From contig CAJUJN010000001.1 in NCBI GenBank assembly GCA_910586775.1, positions 138,559-202,558 on the forward strand: a DNA stretch of 64,000 nucleotides. Reading direction: 5' to 3'. The position numbers and the translations under genes were made by a program. Each line of letters starts with the position of its first letter. The stretch's first letter is position 1. The stretch comes from an uncultured Acetatifactor sp. (lineage in GTDB: Bacteria > Bacillota > Clostridia > Lachnospirales > Lachnospiraceae). This document shows positions 51,576-60,100 of this stretch, in pieces. The notes beneath the pieces are model-generated. The model made no database searches. It was not told the origin of the DNA and was given only the letters and a program-made list of their open reading frames with translations.

Positions 51576-52308
51576 CAATGTATTCGCCTCCCTCTTCATC
51601 GCTGCTGATAATCCCCCTCTTCATGGTCACCACACGCTTGTGCATGGCATTGACAATCTCCCGGTTATGGGTAACCACCAGAACCGTAGTACCGCTCTGA
51701 TTGATCTCCTCCAGAAGCATCATGATCTCCCAGGAATTTTTCGGGTCCAGATTACCCGTAGGCTCATCTGCCAACAGAATGGCAGGCTTGTTTACCAGAG
51801 CCCTGGCAAGCGCTACTCTCTGCTGCTCGCCTCCGGACAATTGGTTCGTCTTCGCCTTATATTTTCCGGCCAGCCCCACCGTCGCCAGGATGGTTGGCAC
51901 ATTTCTCCTGATCTCCTTGACCGGGGTCTCAATAATCCGCTGGGCAAAAGCCACATTCTCATATACATTCCTGTCATTCAGCAGACGGAAGTCCTGAAAC
52001 ACCACTCCCAGATTACGACGGAATTTCGGAATCTGTCTGTGCTTCAGCTTTGCCAGGTCACTGCCCATCACATACACACTGCCCCTGGACGCCGTAAGCT
52101 CCCGCAGAAGAAGCCTGATCAAAGTGGATTTGCCGGAGCCGCTGTCTCCTACGATAAATACAAATTCTCCCTTTCCTATCTTTAAAGTGATCCCATTGAG
52201 AGCCGGATTCCCCTTTGAATAGACCTTCGTGACATTATCCAGAAAGATAACGCCGTTTTCTTCAATAAACTGTTCCCGTTTTCTCCACGACAGCTCCCGC
52301 TTGCTCAT
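51565..52308 (-). CDS. ftsE: Cell division ATPase FtsE
   Basis: 247 residues. Walker A VGDSGSGKSTLIRLLL, signature QLSGGEQQRVALARAL, Walker B AILLADEPTGNLDPKNS, switch VVTHNRE. A 16-residue basic N-terminal extension (MSKRELSWRKREQFIE) and an acidic C-terminus (DEEGGEYIDED) make it slightly longer than usual FtsE. GGAGG lies 6 bases before the ATG, supporting the extended start. Confidence 0.96.
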   Translation of the reverse strand: MSKRELSWRKREQFIEENGVIFLDNVTKVYSKGNPALNGITLKIGKGEFVFIVGDSGSGKSTLIRLLLRELTASRGSVYVMGSDLAKLKHRQIPKFRRNLGVVFQDFRLLNDRNVYENVAFAQRIIETPVKEIRRNVPTILATVGLAGKYKAKTNQLSGGEQQRVALARALVNKPAILLADEPTGNLDPKNSWEIMMLLEEINQSGTTVLVVTHNREIVNAMHKRVVTMKRGIISSDEEGGEYIDED

Positions 52309-52380
52309 CGTTTTCCTCCATCTCGAAACAGCCCTTTCCTTTCAGCCCGCTGTCGGGAATCCGCTGTCAATAGTCTGTCT

Positions 52381-52445
52381 TATGGGAAGCTGCACTTGCT
52401 TCCTATAGTCTGCCTTATGGGAAGCAATCTCTTCGCTTCCTAATA
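52381..52445. repeat. Two tandem hairpins with the TAGGAAGC stem
   Basis: TATGGGAAGC/GCTTCCTATA (52381-52407) and TATGGGAAGC/GCTTCCTAATA (52416-52445), a direct repeat of 34-35 bases. The second includes the stop codon of the PucR-type gene. The same stem is seen at 26908-26938. Confidence 0.7.
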
Positions 52446-53525
52446 GTCTACATTTTCCATGTATTTCATATACTTCACTACCATAAGCGCAATCTTAAAT
52501 GTAATCGCATCTTCAAAGACACGCAAGTCCAGCCCGGTGCTTTTCTGCAGCTTATCCAGGCGGTAAACCAGCGTATTCCTGTGAATGAACAACTGCCTGG
52601 AGGTCTCCGACACGTTCAGGCTGTTCTCAAAAAACTTGTATATCGTCCCCAAAGTCTCCTCGTCAAACTCATCGGGGCTCTTGCCGCCGAAAATCTCGCG
52701 GATAAACATTTTGCACAGAGGAATGGGCAGCTGATAGATCAGACGTCCGATGCCCAACTCGCTGTAGGCAATAATCTCTCTGTCCTGGAAGAAGATCTTC
52801 CCCACATCCAGAGCCATCTTGGCTTCCTTATAGGAACGGCTGACCTCCTTGATCTCCTGTACTACAGAGCCGTAGGCAATATGAGTATCCCTGACGCCTT
52901 CCTTCTTCAGATAATTCCAGAGCAGCCTTGCGGCCTTCTCCATCTCCTTCATGGCATCGCCGTCCGATAATTCCTTGACGATAATCACATTATTTTCATC
53001 CACCTCCGTGACGAAATCCTTGCTGCTGCCGTTAAAGTATGTCCTGGCCATATCCAGAACGTTGCTGTCCCGCCCCCCTGCAGACTCCGCAATCAGAACC
53101 GCCCTGGGCATGTCGGTCTGGATGTGCAGACGCTTGGAACGGCTGTAGATATCCACCAACAACAGGTTATCCAATAGCAGATTTTTGATAAAATTATCCT
53201 TATCCAGGCGCTCCTTGTAGGCCACCAGCAGATTCTGAATCTGAAATGCCGCCATCTTGCCGATGGTATACACATCCTCACCGACGGCGCCGGCTACAAG
53301 CACATACTCCAGCTGCTGCTCGTCAAACACTTTAAAAAACTGGTACCCCTGTATTTCCTGGGAATCTGCCGGCGAGGCGGCAAATTCAGCAACATTCCTG
53401 CTGACATTGCTCATGTCAGTGGTGGAGGCGACTTCCTTACCGTCCACGTCCATGACACAGAATTCGACGCGGGCAATGTTCTTAAGTCCATCAATGGTGT
53501 TCTGTAAAATTTGATTCGATATCAT
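52440..53525 (-). CDS. PucR/CdaR-type transcriptional regulator
   Basis: 361 residues. The C-terminal helix-turn-helix of the PucR family is clear: FFENSLNVSETSRQLFIHRNTLVYRLDKLQKSTGLDLRVFEDAI. The N-terminal ~120 residues (NIARVEFCVMDVDGKEVAST) look like a sensory domain, followed by a GGDEF-like degenerate middle part as in sugar-diacid regulators. It is transcribed in the same direction as ftsEX but separated by the hairpin pair. AGGAG lies 7 bases before the ATG. Ligand unknown. Confidence 0.88.
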   Translation of the reverse strand: MISNQILQNTIDGLKNIARVEFCVMDVDGKEVASTTDMSNVSRNVAEFAASPADSQEIQGYQFFKVFDEQQLEYVLVAGAVGEDVYTIGKMAAFQIQNLLVAYKERLDKDNFIKNLLLDNLLLVDIYSRSKRLHIQTDMPRAVLIAESAGGRDSNVLDMARTYFNGSSKDFVTEVDENNVIIVKELSDGDAMKEMEKAARLLWNYLKKEGVRDTHIAYGSVVQEIKEVSRSYKEAKMALDVGKIFFQDREIIAYSELGIGRLIYQLPIPLCKMFIREIFGGKSPDEFDEETLGTIYKFFENSLNVSETSRQLFIHRNTLVYRLDKLQKSTGLDLRVFEDAITFKIALMVVKYMKYMENVDY

Positions 53526-53691
53526 ATCCCCACTCCTTTTGCTGTTGCAGGAACCGCTCTGCAGCCCCTGTATCGGTTTTTTGCGCCAGACACACGCCTT
53601 TTATAGAAAACTATTGTACCAATTTTATTTCTGTACTTACAAATGTACAGAAAATATGCAAAAAAAGCAATAGGGATTTATGATTTTTCAC

Positions 53692-53730
53692 AAAAAAACC
53701 ACCTGAACCGTAACGATCAGGCAGTTTTTT
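53692..53730. terminator. Terminator between YjfB and PucR-type genes
   Basis: AAAAAAAC and CCTGA (53692-53705) pair with TCAGG and GTTTTTT (53717-53730). The A and T runs on both sides make a standard intrinsic terminator, downstream of the yjfB-like gene. Confidence 0.8.
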
Positions 53731-53818
53731 CATCAAATTTGCTGTGCTTCATTCACAAAAATGCCTCTCGGAACGGAACCATAAACAGATTACAAATTTT
53801 TCAGCGTGGCCGCCCGGC

Positions 53819-54007
53819 TCAGATGCGTATGTCGATATTTGCCCCAACGTTAGGGTTTACACTCAGCTCCATGGCTGAATCCATCATCTGTACAAGCCCC
53901 TCACCCAGAGCTTCGTTCGTGTCCATGGCCTTGCTCAGAACGGCTGTCCCGATCTGTGACATATCTGAAATATGAGCCAAAGCCATCGATAAATTTGCTA
54001 TATCCAT
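53819..54007 (-). CDS. YjfB family putative motility protein
   Basis: 62 residues: MDIANLSMALAHISDMSQIGTAVLSKAMDTNEALGEGLVQMM and a C-terminus NPNVGANIDIRI, the hallmark of the YjfB family, tiny proteins linked to motility regulons in Bacillus. The frame is open 21 codons further upstream, but GGAGG 7 bases before this ATG fixes the start. Function unproven. Confidence 0.88.
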   Translation of the reverse strand: MDIANLSMALAHISDMSQIGTAVLSKAMDTNEALGEGLVQMMDSAMELSVNPNVGANIDIRI

Positions 54008-54248
54008 AACGCTACCTCCCAGATTTATTACTATACTGCGGCACGGTGCGGATGCCGTTCCGGCACCCACTTGCCCGCTGTCTTATTCTATCATAACCCT
54101 CTATGGTTTACCAGTGATTCACACAATTTTCATTTTTCTTAATATTTTCCCTTTCCGTTTTCACTCAAATACCAATGTATCCTTTGGACACATTGGTATT
54201 TACTCTGGCGGCATTCGTCAAATGTGCACGCAGGCATGCCCACTTGAC

Positions 54249-55100
54249 TCATTTCTCGCAGGACTGAAGCTTCTGTATGCTGTATTCTTTGATTTCAATC
54301 TTACGCTCTTTCAGCAGCCTTCCTACCGCTCGCTTGAACTCGTTTTTGCTCATGCCGGTCTCCTGCTTGATTCGCTCCGGCGATGCCTTGTCGGTAAATG
54401 GGAGGAAGCCTCCCTGACTGTCCATCAGCGCCAGAATCTCCTCCGCATCCCTGTCTATCTGCAGATATGCCTTATCCCGTATCCCCAGTGTCAGCTTGCC
54501 GTCCTGCCGCACCTGAAGCACACGGACAGACACATCCCTGCCCAGCTCCACGTCTCCGTAAAGCTCTTTCCTGGGAATCAGGCCCGAATACAGATTATCT
54601 ACCGCCACAAAGGCGCCGAAATTATCACTCATCTCATAGACACGCCCGGTAACCCTGTCATCCCGCTTATACGGGCTGTCCGTGCGCAGGCTGTCATAGA
54701 CATTCATGGTGGCGCAGAGCCGGTCACTCTTATCTATGTAAAGAGACACCAACACTTTGTCCCCCTGACTCACACTGCCTCGCTGCTGTTTAAAGGGAAG
54801 CAGCAAATCCTTCTCCAGCCCCCAGTCCAGAAATGCGCCGATTTTCCCTACCTGAGCCACTGTAAGCTCCGCCACCTGACCCATCTGCAGCTTCGGCTCC
54901 CTGACCGTAGCAATCATCCTGTCCCTGGAATCCCGGTAAATAAACACCGGAACAGCATCCCCCGGCTTTGCCCCCTCCGGCACCTGCCGCTTCGGCAGAA
55001 GCACCCGCTCCTCCGCTTCTTCCGCAGAAACCGCCAGATATACGCCAAATTCCACTTCCTTTACAATTATCAGTTCCTGTTTTTCACCCAAACGAATCAT
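54249..55100 (-). CDS. cvfB: CvfB-like S1 RNA-binding protein
   Basis: 283 residues. Three OB-fold S1-like domains are visible (VKEVEFGVYLAVSAEEA; LTVAQVGKIGAFLDWGLEKDLLLP; GRVYEMSDNFGAFVAVDNLYSGLIP) and a winged-helix end (SPERIKQETGMSKNEFKRAVGRLLKERKIEI). CvfB binds RNA and influences virulence gene expression in Staphylococcus. It is 45 bases after the thioesterase gene and probably shares its transcript. Confidence 0.92.
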   Translation of the reverse strand: MIRLGEKQELIIVKEVEFGVYLAVSAEEAEERVLLPKRQVPEGAKPGDAVPVFIYRDSRDRMIATVREPKLQMGQVAELTVAQVGKIGAFLDWGLEKDLLLPFKQQRGSVSQGDKVLVSLYIDKSDRLCATMNVYDSLRTDSPYKRDDRVTGRVYEMSDNFGAFVAVDNLYSGLIPRKELYGDVELGRDVSVRVLQVRQDGKLTLGIRDKAYLQIDRDAEEILALMDSQGGFLPFTDKASPERIKQETGMSKNEFKRAVGRLLKERKIEIKEYSIQKLQSCEK

Positions 55101-55145
55101 TTCACTTCTCCATTCAAATCCTGTTTTTCACTATACTGTTCTTTT

Positions 55146-55862
55146 CTACCGCCACGGCTCACTCGCAAATTCAACAATGGTACAAGGCTTTCCCGCTTCG
55201 TCTCCCAACGACACGACTATACGCCCGTCCTCTTCCGCCACGGCGGGAATCAGCACATCATTGAGAAATGCCTGCTTCTTATACTCCGCCCGAACCTGCT
55301 TTACCGGAAACGCATCCGGCAGATATTCCATCGCCATCTGAATAAACTGCTGATTATTTACATGATGGTTCGTATCCAGATGATGTTTCTTCACCACCAA
55401 CGGCTCTCTGACCTCCCCCTTCTCCGGAATCACAATTTTGCGGGGCGCATAGGCCATCTCCAGCTTTTCCTCCAACCGATATGCCTCCATCATATTCTGC
55501 GGGACCGCTCTCGGCTTGCCGGTGTCCGTATCCAACAGACTCCAGAGGGAATTCGCCTTTGCAATGTAACTGCCGGCCTCATCCAACATGGCAAAATTCC
55601 GGTATCCCAGAAATCCCTTCAGATCATAAGGCAGCGTCCCCACCGTCACCCGCTCGCACAGCCGTGGGAATCGCTCCACCACAATCTGCCAGGAGGACAG
55701 CACCCACACCAGATGCTGCTCCTTCAGGTACTCAACCCCCAGTCCCAGATCCTCCGACTGAAACGTAGAACAATCCTGAAGATAATTGATCAGGGAAGCC
55801 ATGGTAAGCTTCCCATCACTGTCTGTCTCACTGTATCTGATTCTGCTCTCAAAGGTATACAT
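55146..55862 (-). CDS. Acyl-ACP thioesterase
   Basis: 238 residues with two hot-dog folds (MYTFESRIRYSETDSDGKLTMASLINYLQDCS in the first). LDTNHHVNNQQFIQMAMEYLP in the second has the conserved Asn and His of acyl-ACP thioesterases. It frees fatty acids from acyl-carrier protein. It starts 11 bases after the CPBP gene. Confidence 0.92.
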   Translation of the reverse strand: MYTFESRIRYSETDSDGKLTMASLINYLQDCSTFQSEDLGLGVEYLKEQHLVWVLSSWQIVVERFPRLCERVTVGTLPYDLKGFLGYRNFAMLDEAGSYIAKANSLWSLLDTDTGKPRAVPQNMMEAYRLEEKLEMAYAPRKIVIPEKGEVREPLVVKKHHLDTNHHVNNQQFIQMAMEYLPDAFPVKQVRAEYKKQAFLNDVLIPAVAEEDGRIVVSLGDEAGKPCTIVEFASEPWR

Positions 55863-55873
55863 TTCATCCGTCC

Positions 55874-56959
55874 TTACATAAATAACTGTATGATTATCAT
55901 GGCAATCCAGAATATACTATAGATTACCATGCCCACATTCAATATCATGGTTTTGAAGCGCTCTCCCTTAGGGATTATCACACTGCCCTTCTCCAGGACA
56001 AACTTCCGCTTCACCAGACTCACGATCAGAAGCACTCCCCCCGCCACCATCATGGCAAACACAAAAATTCCGAATATGGCATAAAACAGAATACCCACAA
56101 GATTTCCCTGAATATATGCCATCATGGCCGCCATATCTCCGCCTGTCATAGCCCGGGCATATCCGTCCAGGTCAAGCACCCGCAGCAGTTCCGAGGCGAC
56201 TGCGCCGCCCACAAAATTAATCATCATATGAAGCGCAATGGTAATCTTGATATTACCGGTCTTCACATACAGGAACGCCAGGAACATCCCCAGCACAAAA
56301 GCATACATAAACTGGTTCAGATTACCATGGAACAGTCCGAACATAAGCCCGGACATAAGGACGGCGGCTCCCTGACCATAGCGGACAGTCCTGTCCACAA
56401 TGAGCTTGCGGAAGACAAATTCCTCCATGATAGGTGCACAAATGACCATGTAAAACACGATCATCCACATGCTCACGGACTGGGTCACATTCATGATCTG
56501 GTTCTGTACCATTCCGCCTTTCAGGGCACCAATCAGCGCCGTTATCAGATTTCCCACAATATTGGATATATATACAATTGCAAAACACATGATGACGGCG
56601 ACAATAAAAGAGCCGGGCTTTATGGAGCGCCGCTCTACCTTCTCCCCGGGAATCGTCCGCACCAGGAGGATAAGCACCGGCATTCCGATGAGATACATCG
56701 GCAATATGGATATCATCAGCGCAATGTTGCCATTTTTCATCCACTCCGGCTTCAGCAGCTGAATCAGCGTCATCGGAATCAGCTGCGCCACATAAATCAC
56801 CAGGGTTCCCAGGATAAACATCCCGCCCAGTTTGGAAAAATGCTTCCTGGCAGCCTTTATTTCATCCGGCCCGGCAGGTGCCGGCACTCCTGTCATTTGG
56901 GGCATCCCGTCCATCCCGTCCTGATTTTCCGTCATTGAAAATCCGTTCATTCCATCCAT
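55874..56959 (-). CDS. CPBP family intramembrane glutamic protease
   Basis: 361 residues, about eight membrane helices. The three CPBP (Rce1-like) motifs are present: APIMEEFVFRKLIVDR with the catalytic Glu-Glu and Arg, GLFHGNLNQFMYAFVLGMFLAFLY with the catalytic His, and ITIALHMMINFVGG. The N-terminus is methionine/glutamine-rich. Substrate unknown. Confidence 0.93.
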   Translation of the reverse strand: MDGMNGFSMTENQDGMDGMPQMTGVPAPAGPDEIKAARKHFSKLGGMFILGTLVIYVAQLIPMTLIQLLKPEWMKNGNIALMISILPMYLIGMPVLILLVRTIPGEKVERRSIKPGSFIVAVIMCFAIVYISNIVGNLITALIGALKGGMVQNQIMNVTQSVSMWMIVFYMVICAPIMEEFVFRKLIVDRTVRYGQGAAVLMSGLMFGLFHGNLNQFMYAFVLGMFLAFLYVKTGNIKITIALHMMINFVGGAVASELLRVLDLDGYARAMTGGDMAAMMAYIQGNLVGILFYAIFGIFVFAMMVAGGVLLIVSLVKRKFVLEKGSVIIPKGERFKTMILNVGMVIYSIFWIAMIIIQLFM

Positions 56960-57129
56960 ATTTCCTTCCTCGCTTTACCTTTTGAATCCTACTTAGTTTA
57001 TCACAAATAATTACATTTGTATAGCAATTTTACACCGCTGTCGGGTAAACTTGTAAAATGTCATACATGAAATACCTTCCTCTCCCGGAATAAAAAGTAA
57101 ACTAAAATGAGAAAACGGCTAAATCCCCG

Positions 57130-57172
57130 AAAGCACGAAGGAGGAGCTGTCGAAACAGCCCCTCCCTGCACT
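57130..57172 (-). terminator. Terminator after the surface protein gene
   Basis: A long imperfect hairpin: AAGCACGAAGGAGGAGCTGT pairs with the stretch from ACAGCCCCTCC to CTGCACTT around a TTTCG-type loop. It lies about 26-68 bases past the stop of the surface protein gene. The T-run is weak. Confidence 0.6.
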
Positions 57173-57197
57173 TCTTTTTCCCAAATTGCTTCCCAAA

Positions 57198-60100
57198 TTA
57201 TTTCCTGTTGTTAATTCTTCTGCGCCGGCCAAACACCATACCGGCCAGGATACCTCCTGATACAAGCATGGCAATCAGATACAGTGCAATGGGATTCTCG
57301 TCACTGGTTTTAGGGCTCTCCGGCGCAGCACTCTGCTGACTGCCTGCCGGCTCAGACGCCGTCCCGCTCTCTTTTACCTCCACCATGTTATTCAACTCTC
57401 CGGCCTTTGTCCACCCGACAGAAATCGGCGACAGGCCGTATACCTTGAAACGGATTCCCGCGTCCGTCTTGGTCACTGCAGGATATTCCACCTCACCGGC
57501 CTTGTGTCCGTTCATTTCCTCCGTAAACAGGTGGCACACAACAAAGTCGTTGGCATCCCTGCCGGTTCCTTCCGGGTAAGGAAGGGTGATTGTCAGGCCG
57601 TCTGCAGGGAAATTGTCTTTGCCTGCTGCCTGCCATCCCGCACCGTCCACATTGACCATCAGAGTTACATCATAGACCGCTGTATTCTCCTGAGACACAC
57701 TTGCAGCCTGATTCCGGATATTCAGCTTCATCTGTGCCTCAATCTTTTCCGGTGTATTCAGGCTCTCGATTCCTGCCAGTGCTGCAGGCACCTGTGAAAT
57801 GCCGCTTTCCATGGACAGGCTGAACTGTACCTGAGCCGTAGACTCTGCCGGAGGCACCGGCACAGTGCTTACCGCATTGATTTTTCCAGTAACTTCAGGC
57901 AAGGCTGCCGGAAGAACGTAATTAGCAGCCTTTTCTCCCTGAAGCACTGCCGGATTTTCGGCATCCGCCCAGGACAGAAGAACCTTCTGTGCCCCCGGCT
58001 CCGCTGCCGCATAAGTGCCTGTCAGTCTGTCTGCCGGGCAACTAAAGCTTACTGCGCCCTTGTCGGCATCCAGAATGCCTGTCACACGCAATTCGCCGTA
58101 AAGGCTGGCTTTCTGATTCGTTATTGTACCCTCTTTGTCTGCTGCGGACAATGCACCTGTATCCCACGCCAGAGCCCTGGGAGCAACGTTCAAAGTGCAG
58201 ACTGCAGTTCCCCTCATATAGTCATTAGTCTCGGAAGCCCATGCTGTAATGGCAGTGGTACCGGCACTGAGAATCTGCACTTTTCCGTTATTGTCCACAA
58301 TCGCCACATTCGGGTTGCTGCTGGTAAAGCTTAAGGTACTGCCATCTGCCGCATTTACAACTTCTGCCGCAAAATCACCGTCTCCATATGTTTTGTTCAG
58401 AGCAGACTGGCTGAAACGGAAGTCTGTCTGTTCCAGTTTGTCGGACAGAGTCACTGTGAGCGCCAGTTCAAATGCACGATAATTTGTGCTTTCAATTACC
58501 GGTACGGTGATTACAGCCGTTTTGCCCACTTTCACTCTGTCACTGCTCATCTTATAGCTGAGAACAGAACCGTTCACTGCAGGAGTTCCCGCTAAGATGC
58601 CGTCGCTGTCTGCCGCGCTGACAGTGCCCAGTACATATCCCGAAGGCAGCATCGATGCAAGGTCAAATGTCGCTTCATTTCCATATCTTGCATAGAGCTC
58701 TGCCGTTGTTGCGTACGGGTAGTCTATTTTAGCAATGTCAAAGGTGCCTTCCACCGCATTCGCCCATGTGTAGTTGCCGCCTGCTTTCGGCGTCACGGAC
58801 ACCTTCGCGGTCCCGGCATTCATATTGTCGCTGAGTGCGACTACATAATCTGTTTCCCCCAGTGTGTCGGCTGCGCCGTCGCTCATTGTATAGCTTACGG
58901 TCAGTTCCGGCACAATGGCCTGACCGGTATAGCTGTATGTCCCGGTAATCTCCAGTATCGGAGCAATGACCATCGGCAATATCTCACAGGGAACCGTAAC
59001 GGTATTGCTGCCAAGCCTGTAATTACCGGCGATATCGCCGTTTAATGTAAGAGGAAGCACCATCTGTGTCTGTCCGCCAACGTTGGGATTCGTATAGTCA
59101 ACCGGTACGGTTGTCACTGTTACACCCGTGTCTTTGCTCAGAATGCCGCTCACCTCCAGAGCACCTGTGACAGTTCCCGTTCCTGCTGTCCTGTCATAAG
59201 TTTTGCTTACCTTGTAGCTTCCCGCAGACACGGTGATTGTGCGCTCAGCCACATTCACGGTACCGGCGCAGACAATGCTTCTCGTAAATTCTTTTCCACC
59301 CAGCGTTCCGCTGTACCATACTTCAAAATCCTGTGTTCCGGCATTGGGCATGCCGCTTACACTCAGGGTAAAGTTTTCCGGCCGGCTGTCGGTTTCAGCG
59401 CCGGCTGCCGCTGTAATATTGCCAATGGTCACAATATTTGCCCAGTCGTCGCCGTAAACGGAATCCGTTTTTATGCTAACAGCGTTGGCCACAGTTGCCG
59501 GAGCACCATTTACGGTAAATATAATGTCCTTGACCGTAAAGTTGAATTTCCCTTCACTGAGATTATAATTAGCGCTTTCAGGCTTAAATGAATATTGGAT
59601 GGTTCCTGTTGTGCCTGTTTCCAATGTTGCCAGTTCTGCTTTCAGCGTATTATAGTCAACAGCCTGACTCTGTGTGCCATAACTATATGTAAGCTGCCCT
59701 GTAAGCACCTCTCCCTTTACTCCTGTAAATGTCGGCTCTGTAAATTCACCCTTCTCCTGAAAAATATTCTGGTCGTCGCTTACAGCCACAGTACATACTG
59801 CCGGCTTAATTGTCAATGTACCGTTTATAAAGGTAATGTTGTAATTGGAACCGGTGCCTGCCGGATTCCCGGGGGTAATTGCATAACCGCCTTCCCGGAC
59901 ATCTTCACCCTGTTCACGCCCAAATTCAACAGATAAAGAATCTCCGCTGACGACACTGCCTTCCGTTACAGTATAGCTGAACTCAGGATCATCGGCACCA
60001 TATGTCTTCTCTGTATCCCGTGCAGTAACTGTAATTGCTTTGGGATTCACGGTTACAGCGACAGCAATATTGGTAACTGTCTGATATTGTGTTGTATCAT

